A DNA stretch of 64,000 nucleotides, taken from contig JANBPK010000942.1 in NCBI GenBank assembly GCA_027579435.1, positions 23,696 to 87,695 of the forward strand, given 5' to 3'. Shown here piece by piece: positions 13,212 through 23,900 of this stretch. This DNA is from Candolleomyces eurysporus (Eukaryota > Basidiomycota > Agaricomycetes > Agaricales > Psathyrellaceae). The position numbers were made by a program, and so were the translations under genes. Every line of letters starts with the position of its first letter. The first letter of the stretch is position 1. The notes beneath the pieces were generated by a model. That model did not search any database. It saw only the letters and a program-made list of their open reading frames with translations, and had not been told where the DNA came from.

Positions 13212-14420
13212 ATGCACCAAGAACACAACATACCTTGGACGCTCCTCTCGAAACATATCAAATTTATTAGAGAACATAAAGGCTATACGCCCTGCGAGAC
13301 TGGATTTTTCGTCAAGCACCCGTCTTCTTCATCTTCCTCTGTTCTTTCCGTTGAGTCCTCATCGAGTACCGAAGGAAAACTCGGAACAAGTCAAAGTCAA
13401 CTCGCAAAGGACCTCAACCACTTTACACGCGTTTTCATATCCACAATCCGGACATTTTCAGAAACCGAACGGGCTAAATATCCGTCGCAAGAGTCCATTC
13501 AATCGCAAGAGTTTCCGGTAGAAGGCAAGGTGATCTATCCGGACGAGTTGAAAGCCTTGTACCCCGAGTTCTTGGATGACGAGAGACAGAAAATCGAGAG
13601 TTGGATGAAAAGGGTCCATAGAAGCGAAGGAGAGGTCGTCAGCGGAAGAGGAAAAGGAAAAGGAACGTACTCTACATCTCACGGAGACCTTGCAGATGTG
13701 GTAAAAATCCTTTTCCTTCCGTCGATTTCGACTGCAGCATCAGCATCTACAGAGTCCGCTCCGCAAGCAAAGGCGAAACCAAAGTCGAGATCACCAGCAG
13801 AGCCGAGCCTCGAAATTCTCCTCGCACTCGCCAACCATCCCTCGGTTCCCCTGGGCACCCTGCACTACCTCTCATGGGGCCACCATTTCGGCTGGTCTCG
13901 CGTGATGGAGTCCGCCCTCCGCGCCTACATCCTCCTCAACCTGATATTCGCAGTATCTTCGGAATCCGACAAAGCGCACAACGAGTTGATGGTGAAAGGC
14001 GGGTACAAGGACATCGGATCGTATAAAGGGATGATAAGGGGAGAGATGTGGAGTATGGACTACCCCGCTCAGCAGGTCCCGCACAAGAGGTTTTGGGAGG
14101 GGTGTCGAGATATCGAGGTCGCTAGTCTGTCAAGTTCCTCTTCCTCGCACGGGTCCTCGTACTCGACCAAGTCAGGAGGTCGACTCGGCGAGGACTTTGT
14201 CCCTCTCATGCACCTAGACATGCACCATCTCGACGAGTACCTCAAGCTCAATTTCGCGCTGCTGTACAAGTACGATATGGTGCTGCGGGAGTGCGGGATG
14301 GAACCTGAGTGGGAGAGGGAGATTGTGGGCTTGATGGGGTATTTGGTGAAGGGGCTGAAGACGGAACATGGAAGGTGGGTAGAGGAAGAGAGGAGGTGGA
14401 CTACGCCATACTTCGTTTGA
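13212..14420 (+). CDS. Uncharacterised 402-residue intronless protein
   Basis: A single uninterrupted frame from ATG to TGA without introns, unusual among its neighbours. I do not recognise the family. Residues 1-25 contain a compact charged start, followed by Ser-rich linkers at about 37-60 and 315-330 and a Lys/Pro/Ala-rich linker at about 185-200. The region 200-300 (LEILLALANHPSVPLGTLHY, then SALRAYILLNLIFAV) looks helical. The last 50 residues (YKYDMVLRECGMEPEWEREI...GRWVEEERRW) are the part duplicated at 12528, which supports this frame as coding because the amino acids are conserved between copies. Its end faces the end of the minus-strand gene at 14707. No signal peptide is seen; probably intracellular. 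Function unknown. Confidence 0.75.
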   Translation: MHQEHNIPWTLLSKHIKFIREHKGYTPCETGFFVKHPSSSSSSVLSVESSSSTEGKLGTSQSQLAKDLNHFTRVFISTIRTFSETERAKYPSQESIQSQEFPVEGKVIYPDELKALYPEFLDDERQKIESWMKRVHRSEGEVVSGRGKGKGTYSTSHGDLADVVKILFLPSISTAASASTESAPQAKAKPKSRSPAEPSLEILLALANHPSVPLGTLHYLSWGHHFGWSRVMESALRAYILLNLIFAVSSESDKAHNELMVKGGYKDIGSYKGMIRGEMWSMDYPAQQVPHKRFWEGCRDIEVASLSSSSSSHGSSYSTKSGGRLGEDFVPLMHLDMHHLDEYLKLNFALLYKYDMVLRECGMEPEWEREIVGLMGYLVKGLKTEHGRWVEEERRWTTPYFV

Positions 14421-14805
14421 ATTTCAGGTGTGGCTGGGTGAAGGGAGTCAATTGGGACGTAAGCGGGTCAATATGGGTACAGGTCGCTGCAAGGCGAATT
14501 CAAGTCCATAGTTTCTTGAGTATAGATGTACAGGTGATACGATGCAACATCCTGCGTTTGTGGCAGGTGATACGAACTATGGATGTAAACGTCCGTCAAT
14601 ACCTGGCAGACACAATCGCCAAGCTCCTGCGCAACCAATCAGCCTCGTCCAGCCCACCGTCCACAGATATAATAAAACGCACGTAAAACCAGAGATAAAA
14701 GGTCCTTTAATACGACCCGTCAACCACTTTGACCTCCTCGCTCATCCCCATCCTGAAGAAGACCCATATCGGCTTCCTGGCCTCGAACGCAGCGCAAATC
14801 AAGGA
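14335..14805. repeat. Segmental duplication, copy B (intact context)
   Basis: Partner of 12528-12965. This copy sits in its original setting: the coding end of the intact 13212 gene, the roughly 290 bp between the two convergent stop codons, and the C-terminal coding end of the minus-strand membrane-protein gene. Confidence 0.85.
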
Positions 14806-15148
14806 GACGTAAAAGATGATGAGGGAAAGCCAGGCCCAGAGCGACGGTGGTCGGCGGTTGAACGGTGATCCACTTTGAAGGTTCTGATAGCTTCTCTTGT
14901 CTCTCTCATTGGTGGATTGAGAGTGGGACGTATTTGATGTCGTCTCCGTCTGGAGAGTAAGGAGGAGCAGGTGAGGATGAGCGTGAGGAGAGCTCGGATG
15001 TAGGGAGGAGCTCGTATTTGGATTGCGCAATAGGTGAGTCTTGAATGAATGGATTAGGGAATGAACGAGTGATAGGGTGGAGGGCAAGTACAAGGAGTGG
15101 AGGAGATGAGCTGCCAGTGTGCGCCCGTCGAAAGCGGCCTACAGACAT
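14707..15148 (-). CDS. Small single-pass membrane protein, unknown family
   Basis: The C-terminal frame (14707-14900) encodes a hydrophobic segment LWAWLSLIIFYVSLICAAFE followed by RKPIWVFFRMGMSEEVKVV and a GSY end. Its C-terminus is conserved in the duplicate at 12869, so this is real coding sequence. The N-terminal frame (14906-15148), starting at an ATG at 15148, is Ser/Pro-rich and ends near DGDDIKYVPL. The two frames can be joined by removing about 46 nt (14897-14942), which restores phase, but the donor GTCCCA is poor, so the junction is uncertain. An alternative start lies in the other frame at 15093. The predicted product is about 130-145 residues. I do not recognise the family; a cytosolic Ser/Pro-rich N-terminus with one transmembrane helix near the C-terminus is what can be seen. 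Confidence 0.55.
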
Positions 15149-17498
15149 ATTATATGTATTGATCGCTCTGTCTCGCCTTGATCCACTGCTGAACGCTTAG
15201 TCCTTGCAGATGGTGGTCGACACGCAGGCAGATGGTTAATAATTACGAATGTGTATGCTCGACCCTTCATCGCTTCTTGGCGTCGTACGCTGATGACCTC
15301 GTTGTGACAACCTCAATGCGCTGAACGGGAAGAACACTAGAGAAGTTTCGTATTTCCCGACGAGGCACCTGTGAGTCCAGGATGATCCAGGTTCTGAAGG
15401 CGTTTTGGCATTAGGTGGGTGCAGGAACGAGCAGGATCGGCCAGGCGTCCGCTCGAAGACCGATGCGGACCGGACAGGCTATCAGAGGCTCTCGGGCCGA
15501 TCGGACGTTCTCTCATCCACTCATCTCCTCCATCTTCGGTCATAACAACCGTCCAGAGAGAGGCTCTTCTACGCTAGATCGGCGCCATTCTGTCATCGCC
15601 AATGGGTCTGCTATGCGCAATGGCTGCCCCAAGTTCTTAGTCAGGATTCAACTCAAAATGCGTTGGCCTGCCTTCGTGGGCGGGGTGTGCTGTTAGTGAG
15701 TNCCCTGGCCCTTTCCTCCAGCGCGAGCGTTGCTGATGATATCACCATGATCCTCCCCAGTCGACACTGTGCTTTATGCCTTGACTCGTGGCCGTCGGCT
15801 GTACGGCTCTTGGCCGACCACGGATGCCCGCGATGGCCACCTGCTCACCGCCGACACCATCGCCTGACGACCTCTACCCTGTCGCCCTGTTTTGCGATCC
15901 ATGCGGACCCCACTGTTTCCACCACTCAACCACCGCTACTACCAAGGCCCTACTTCGTCGTAACCCCTCCAACACCAGGCATACGATGGGTGAACGGCCA
16001 TGTGAACGTCGACTTCCGATAGACGACAGGCCTCTTGGGCGGCATACCTAAAGTCGGCTGGGAAGCGTGCATGGGTTGATTTTTGTAGCGGAGAATGGTA
16101 GGTGCTGTTCCTTGCTTCCGTTCCTAGTCTTGGATCCCCCAGCCTATTCCCCCGTACGCTCCCGTTGATTCCTCTTACCCTTGCTCCTTTCCTTTCTCTC
16201 TCCTTTGCTGGAGACTGACCCCTTAGTACCTCCTTTCGCTCCCGCCTATGCTCCCTATTCGTTCTTTGCCTCCCTTCCTATCGTCACAACTCCCGACTAA
16301 CCAGCGCCGTTCTCTCCCCTCACAGTCCCAGGCAAGCCAACATCAAACATATGCCGGGGACGACGACGTCCTCGCATTCATGAACTCGAACCACGGCGTC
16401 CTTAAAGGCACTTCCCAACGCTTCACAATCCTACCGGCTCCGACGAGTGCACCGATGGCGCCTGTGGACAAGGCTGCGACGGTTGCGGGCTAAACTCGAC
16501 AGCTTCTGTTCCCTGGAATGCGGGTTGCAGATTCACGGTAGCAATGGGTTTGGTCAGTTGGTGCGGTGTGGCTGTCGTTGGCGTAGGGAAACGAAGTCTG
16601 GATCGACGTTCACTCGGGAAGGAGCGGATGGGTTACGGCNGGGCGCGTGGATGGAGACCAGGAAGCGCCTTGGAGTTGCGTGGTGTGTGGCTCGTTCCGT
16701 CGGGTGTTGGCTTCGTGGGATTGGGTGAGGGCCGAGGGTATGGTGGATTTAGATGTCCCTCCCTTGGCTCCTTCACTAGCGGCCGACCTCCATCGCTCCT
16801 ACCCGGGCGTTCACTCTATCTCCGTTCCCGCGCTTTCTGCCTCTCAACCATTCCCGACCCTTCCCCCAATCTCAGTCGGCTGTCCAACCGAGCAACTCGT
16901 TCATGTTGCTTCCCTTCAAATCCTTCCTTTCTCTCAGGTTCGTGTCCTTGCCTTTTGTTTCGTTGGTGGCAACAACCGATGCCTCGAGGAATCCATTTCG
17001 AGCTTTTCAATCTCGTTAAACTACTTACCACTTTACTTGACTACTTATAGTCTTCTCTTCTCTTTTCTTTCTGTCAATATTTTTCGCATTCTGTGCTCNT
17101 TTTTCGAGTCCATATCACGTTTCTCTAAAAATACATCCATCTTAATTACATCCGTGCACGCGTGTGCATCTTGCAGAGGACGTATGCCTCTCAGCGTAGG
17201 GAGCGAGGGAGGTGGGCGCTCAGGAACATTATAGCCTGACGCCATGTCAAGCGGTGTGTCGTCGGCGGTAGGGTCGGTACCTAGGCGCCGTCGATCTGAA
17301 CGACAACTAGACCTCACTACTCATATTTTAGACGGCCAAGGCAGTGCTCGACTTCTTTAACAGCACATCACCACGTGGGAGCCTGGCTTCCCAACACGAT
17401 CTCGAGCGGCAGGCCCGTATTGACTGCTTCGACCACTACTTCCACCATCCTCGTTCACGATCCCTTCGACGTTACTTCATACTACTAGTGAACTGCGC
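15149..17498. other. 2.3 kb without a supported gene
   Basis: Only short pyrimidine-rich, low-complexity frames occur, with no recognisable domain. Ns lie at about 15702, 16640 and 17099. The last few hundred bases are presumably the promoter and 5' UTR of the NLR gene. The C/T-rich stretches at 16180-16330 and 16800-17080 are simple-sequence-like. Confidence 0.5.
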
Positions 17499-20400
17499 AT
17501 GGATCCCCCAAGAAGGCCTCGTCGCCGGGATGAAGCCAAGGAGCTTCTCAGGGTTCCCGTGAAGTTCTTCAAAGAACGTTTCGGTTCTCGCACACCCTCT
17601 CCATCTCGCTCTCGGCCTACCCCCCGTCCCGAAGTTGCGGGAGATATAGTCACCAGCTCTCAAGTCAGCCTCAATGCCTCTACAGCCAATGCACCGACCG
17701 AAGATACCAATCGCGGCGAAATCCAAACGAGGCTCGCAAGCAAGATCTACGAAAGCGTCAAGACCACGCTCCGGAAGGTGGTCGAAGTATCGGAGGTGTT
17801 TCCTCCGTTGAAGAGCGTCGCTGCAGGGCTGTTGGTCATTTGCGATACAATCGATGTGAGTCCTTCCACTAACGAGATGCGATCTTCCGTATCAATCCAT
17901 GAGTAGGCATATGACGAGAATAAGCAAGAATTCATCGAACTTCTCAAGAGGATGGAGGTATTGTCGAGAATCATGGACTCTTGTCCGTCCGATATTTCGC
18001 AAGAGGTGAAGGATCGTTTTGATGGACTGTTACGGTGAGAGCAGTTCGTTCATCCCGAAGGTCAACGTACTCAGCCCGTGCTGGATCGTGCAGGACCCTG
18101 GAGGAGAAACAAAAGATACTGAAAGCCAAAGTGGATCCGACCAGATCAGGAGTTGAACGCGTGATGCTCGCCCCGCAGGACAAGCAATTGGTGTTGAAGA
18201 TTACGCAGGAAATTAGGTTCGCGATCGAGATAGCAATGGTGAGCTTTCTTTAGGTCATATTTGTGACGGCGACTCACAACCGTCTAGTTCGACGCGATCA
18301 TCGAGAATAGGGCTCAGACCCTCCAGATTGTGAGAGGAATTAACTGGCTGAAGCAACGAATCGACGGTGTGTCTGGCTTCGTACCATCGGTTTCCGCTTC
18401 TCATAAGCCTCGAAAAATAGTAATCGACGACCACACCGGAACCATGCGGACTATCGAACGGACCGTTCAATCGCTGAAGAGATCCAGTACGTCCATCTAG
18501 CTCGTTCCTCATTTATCATAGTACTCAACCACGGATCAGATACTCTCCAGAAGCTAGGGGGTGTGGGAGGCGCAGAGTATAGCAACGCAAAACGAGGTCC
18601 CGGATGCATCCCCGGATCTCGGGTGTCGCTACTGGCCATGTTGCTCATGTGGGCGACGGATCCGAGTTCCCCTCATCTGTTCTGGCTTAGCGGCCTCGCT
18701 GGGACAGGAAAGACGACCGTGTCGAAGACCTTTTGTTCCCAGCTCCGCAACCGGGGGCTTCTGGGCGCGAGCTTCTTCTGTACGCTCAAAGAATCGGACA
18801 AGAGGGATGTGTATCTCATCATCCCCACCCTCGCGAGGATTCTGGCAGAAAAACGACCTACATTTGGCGATGCACTTGAAAGGATTCTCGAGTCTGATGA
18901 CAGCTGCAGCAATCCAACGGAGATGGAGTTGCAAGACCAGTATCTGAAACTCATCCTCCTGCCTGCCGAGAAGACCTTCGCTGCTGACGAGCTTCTTGTG
19001 CTTGGTGTCGATGCTCTTGATGAGTGCGAGGATCAAGATGCTGTTAGGCTCTTCATTGCGGCAATTCTGTCGCAGAAGCCAACGATCCCACTCAAGTTCT
19101 TCCTTACTAGCCGCCCCGAGATCTCTCTTCGGGAGTCATTTGAAACATCTACCCACCATGGGTGGCTCCGGCTCCATGACATTGAAGCTGACATTGTCAG
19201 AGCTGATATACTGCTTTACCTGAATGACCGGTTCAAACGCATCCCAAGGGTGTATAACCACTATCAGGCAGAGTCAAACTGGCCACCTCCAGAGATTCAG
19301 ACTATTGTCAATGTCTCAGGAAGACTGTTCATCATTGCAGCCACTATGGCTGCATATATTTCAACATCTTCTGGGAATTGCTTGGAGAGGTTCCAGGAAC
19401 TTGGCAAACCATCTTCGAATGTCCAGTTTTCTGACATTGAGGCTCTGTATGGCAGGATTCTAACTGAAGCATTCAAAGGCCTGGAACCAAGGGAGGCAGA
19501 CATGATATGCTCCTGCCTGTCCCTGCTTGTAACAGCCCAGAAGCCTCTTTCAGTGAGAACCTATGCTAAATTACATGGCAAGAATGCCACAGCAATTCGA
19601 GAAGCTTTCAAGTCTCTCCATTCTGTTGTCCAAGTACCTGATGAGGGTTGGGATGATACACCAATCTCAATTTTTCATGCATCCTTTGTTGACTACCTGA
19701 CCTCAAAAAAGGTTCATGGCCAGCAATGGGCCATTGACAAATGTACTGCACATAGCCTGACAGCTGAGGCATGCTTCACACTCATGGACTCTGGGCTATC
19801 TTTTGGGATTTCTGGAGCCAAAACATCATATAAGCACAATGATGACCAACACACACCTCTGGCTATTGAATCTGCACTAGCTTATGTGTGCACAACTTGG
19901 GGAGACCATGTTCTCTATGCGGGAGTCACCAAGCCACTGCAGCAGAGAATGCAGGAATTTGTGGAAACCAAAAAGGTTTTGTATTGGCTGGAAGCCCTGA
20001 GTGTGTTGAAGAATGTCAGCTATGCATTCAATACTCTCTGGCAACTCTCCAAGGTGAGTATATGATTAGTGAATGTGTGGCATGAAGTTGAAAAACTATA
20101 CAGGAACTAAGATCAACTGAACTTGGGCCATTGCTGAATGACGATTGGGGATTTTGTGCACAACTTTTCTACACCCATTGAGCACAGTGCTCCTCATTTG
20201 TACCTGTCAGCACTACCATTCTATGCTGCAACAGAACAGCCAGTGCAGGCACTTCTGGAAGCTGTGTCAGTTCCTATTATTCACCATAACTTGACTCAGA
20301 GACAAGTGGTATCAATGATACCGACACAACAAATGATTGGATCTGTTGTGTTCTCTCCCAATGGCAAATACATTGTCTCAGGCATGGAGACTGGGGCCAT

Positions 20401-20962
20401 TGAGCTATGGCATGCTCAAACAGGACAGCCAGCTTTGGAGCCAATGACAGGGCATAGCAAAGGGGTCAGATCTGTTGCATTCTCTCCTGATGGCAAGTAC
20501 ATTGTCTCAGGCTCAGATGACAACACCATCAGGCTGTGGGATGCTCACACAGGACAGCCAGCCTTGGAGCCAATGACAGGGCATAGCAACCTGGTCACAT
20601 CTGTTGCATTCTCTCCTGATGGCAAGTACATTGTCTCAGGCTCAGATGACAAGACCATCGGGCTGTGGGATGCTCACACAGGACAGCCAGCCTTGGATCC
20701 AATGATAGGGCAAACCAATAATGTCACATCACAGCCACTTTGTCAGCAATTTCTGTTTCTCCACAACCATGTACCTAGGGCCTTTACACTCAATAGGGAT
20801 GGTTGGGTCCAGAATGCACCAGGAGATCTTCTGCTCTGGGTTCCACCCTATTCTCAACCTGGCCTTCTTCTCAATCACAATCTTCTCATCATTGGAAACA
20901 TTCAGCCCACCAAAGTTGAGCTTACCAATGCAGTTTATCATGGCTCTGACTGGCTCAAGTAA
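17499..20962 (+). CDS. NACHT-WD40 NLR-type STAND ATPase
   Basis: Signal-transducing NTPase of the fungal NLR class. The first exon (17499-17855) and the next three encode a helical N-terminal region (VFPPLKSVAAGLLVICDTID, YDENKQEFIELLKRMEVLSR) like the death-effector-type helical domains of basidiomycete NLRs. Introns are at 17856-17906, 18035-18093, about 18241-18287 and about 18490-18540. The NACHT core follows: Walker A GLAGTGKTT at 18692-18718, Walker B LLVLGVDALDEC at about 18993-19028, then LTSRPE and a winged-helix-like stretch. An intron at about 20054-20103 precedes the sensor part, with the typical SAPHLYLSALPF motif, only about three WD40 units, and a degenerate last blade ending GDLLLWVPPY. 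A run of four Gs at 20147-20150, where three would keep phase, puts the WD40 part one frame off. It could be a sequencing error or a real inactivation. CpG content collapses inside the gene at about 19240. In other fungi such receptors trigger incompatibility or cell death; that role is inferred here. Confidence 0.85.
20339..20707 (+). repeat. High-identity WD40 repeats (43-codon units)
   Basis: Two complete 129-bp units (20450-20578 and 20579-20707) differ at only a few bases, mainly at codons for KGVR versus NLVT, N versus K, R versus G and the last positions. A third, more diverged unit precedes them at 20339-20449. The signature is VAFSPDGKYIVSGSDD...IxLWDAHTGQPAL. This resembles the high-internal-conservation WD40 arrays of fungal HET/NWD genes. 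Confidence 0.9.
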
Positions 20963-23900
20963 GTCTCCAAATCTCTGTTTTGTTCTACTCCATTGAATTC
21001 TTCCAAGATGTCAAGAACCTGCTCCCAGTGATTATCAAACACAACAGCCTTGGCCTATCACTACTGTAAGGTTTTCCAATGCCAATAATGATTTTATCTT
21101 ACAACTAATGATGCTTAGGCTTCAACTTAACTTCTTTCTGTTAAACACTCACCCTCAGGGCTGGTCTTTTATTCAATTGTCATAATACCTCTTGTGAATG
21201 ATACTTTTTCATGTCATGTCTTTTCTGTATGGATATCTGTGAGAAACAGTTGCTGCTTTACATGGCAATGGCCTGAGGCATTTTGACTCTATTGGCACAC
21301 CACATTGTTTGGCACAGTGTATTTTGTGCGCAGCTGGGGGTCATGCCAGAACCAAAGTGATTGAAAGGACAGTGCCAAAAGCAAAGTGTGAGCTCAAACA
21401 GGTAAAACAGAAAACACCTATGAAAAACAGCATATAATAAGCATGTTCTACCAACTACAATACAGATTGACCTGCCTGATGCAATCACACAAACAACTCA
21501 AATATCTGTAAATCCTTGTACCTTGACTTCAGTCTTCCTTAGCTTTCTGCTCTTTCATTCCTGTATGACAGCAAAGCATTGGTCCGTGTAGTGACTCAGC
21601 TGGTTGCAGCAGTAACAGATTGGAGTTTTGAAACTATTGATCTTGCATAGGAGGCCTCAAAAGATGCCTCCGCTGATTCAACATGAAGTTGTGTCATTTC
21701 CTTAGCATGATGTCTGTTTTATCCTCTGTATTCCTAACTTCATTAAAGGATCACTTATGCTTATGATTGTATCTCATGAGCTTCTCATATGACATTGAAT
21801 AAGCCTCTGCAGCAATCTATCTTTGTTGATGTCTTTCTTTACAACATTAGGGGTGAAGTCTCTTTGGGGACCAAAGATCCAGCAGGAGCCTCCAAAGTCC
21901 CAGCTTGGTTTTCAAACAAAAATGGTTTAGGCATGATATCACCCAGTTGCCTTTCATAGTTGAAGCTGTCCAATAACTGCTTCTGCATGCTTGCCAAGTG
22001 CTCTGCCTTCTCTAAATACTTTTTTCATAACAAAGGCTCCTTGCATCAAACAAAGTCTTTGTCTTTGCCACTCCCACTTTTGAGTGCCAAAGCTTTGAGA
22101 ACTTGATTGCAAAAATATTTGTCAAGGTGCCTGAATACATATAACTTCCCCAGCTCTCAATTGCTAACAATTGTATTCTGTAACTTCCCTTCCTCATGCC
22201 TGAACATAATTCAGGCATGAGGTGGAACTCCACCAAAGAATGAAACTCTTTTTCTTGCTGTCAACATAAGGCACAAAGATAATCCTGAGGTGCAAGGTGT
22301 CACCTTTGGCTTGTCTCAAGACTTGGAAATGGAAAATCACCACCTGTTCTTTGAGCTGGGGACAAGTTCCTGTCCTGTACTTTTCTATTTGCATCTATAC
22401 TTGTCTCTCTATATAAGATAGTAGCACAAAATCTTCCTCTTGATCCTGTGTGTGAGGTGGTAATTTGCAAGACATCACTACATCCAATAATGATAGTCCA
22501 AGCCCTGTCAAACATATCTCCAAGCGCCAGTATTTCCTCCTGTCCCCAGCTATTGAGTCTGGCAATGAGTATAAATGCTGTGCAGGAGCAGATTCAACTA
22601 GTAAGGTCTTTATCCACCACAAGTGGACCAAATTCCAGCACTGGTGCAAGATCCAAGGCATCTTGAGTTGGGTACATTGTACCCTGGTTGACTGCCAAGA
22701 TTTTGAGGCCAGTTGCATCAGTTTGGCTGCTATTTTCTTCCTGCTGTTTTGTGTTCATGCTGGCACCAATCCATTGTCTTTGTTTGCACTGGTGGCCATA
22801 GCCTCCAGCTGATGTGCTGACACTTCTGCCATGCCTCTCAGCAGTCATCTTGCTGATTCTCCCTCCTGGCTTCTCTCTTTTCATGTATTTGGTAACAGTG
22901 GTGTTTTATTTTTCTGTGCTCAGTTCTCCTGCAATGCATCATCACAGGGTGTGATCTTTGTGTATTGTTGAAGATTGTCTGTACATGAAAAGTTTTTCCT
23001 ACCCTGCTGGTGTGTAAGTACAACTCCATGTGGTCAATATTTCAGTATAGAGTTCATCTTTCCAGGGGGAGCATAGAGGCACAGAGTATTAGTTTTAGCT
23101 TGCAATTGAATTAGTACAAATTTGCATGCCTGAATGTTGGCAAGCTGCAGTCTCTTGGACCTTCCACTGCTGGTTATCTCTTAAAATAATTTTCCAAAAG
23201 CTTTCTCTATAACTCTTAGTCAGTCTTGTGGGTTGTTTATCTTGCACTGACTTGTGTTGAATCATAATAATGACTCATGCTGCATTTCTTGCTTGTTCAA
23301 GTTGGACCACATCTGCTGCANTTTTTTTGTGCACTTAAATACTCATGGTTCTTGCACTGCTCAATTCCAGGTTGGTTTACCATTTTGGTCCACACATGAG
23401 AGCAGGGTGTTTTTTCGGTGCCTCTGCATATATTCAACATTTACTGTACATATCAACATGTTGCATTGGTCCTGGGTTGGGCTGTGGAGGTGTTGGTGTC
23501 CCATTTAATGGATCAACCTCTACCAATAGCTGCATCAGTCTCTCTTTGTAAAGGCAAGTCAGAATGCCTTGGATATATGCTGCACATAGCATTGGCCCAC
23601 TTCCCACATGTCCCCACTATGTTGTTCCCATCCATGCAAAATCCAGAAGGAGCAAGGCAAGAAAGGGAGCAAGGAAAAGGACAAGCATTCCCAGCTTTGT
23701 CCAAAAGCCATGTCTACCTTAACAACAGTGCAGTCATTGTCCACAATGGCAACACCAGCTGCAGGTCCTGTTCTGCCTTTACCTGTCCCCCTTCTGCTGC
23801 TGCCCCTCCTCCAGCTCTGCTCCAACCACCTCCCACCCCTCTGCTCTAACCACCACCTGCCCCTGTTCCTGCTGCAGCTACCTATTCAAACAACCTATCA

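Noticed and set aside
13006..13521. Plus-strand frame overlapping the start of the 13212 gene
   Set aside because: It is out of frame with a gene whose coding status is supported by a duplicate; no motif of its own.
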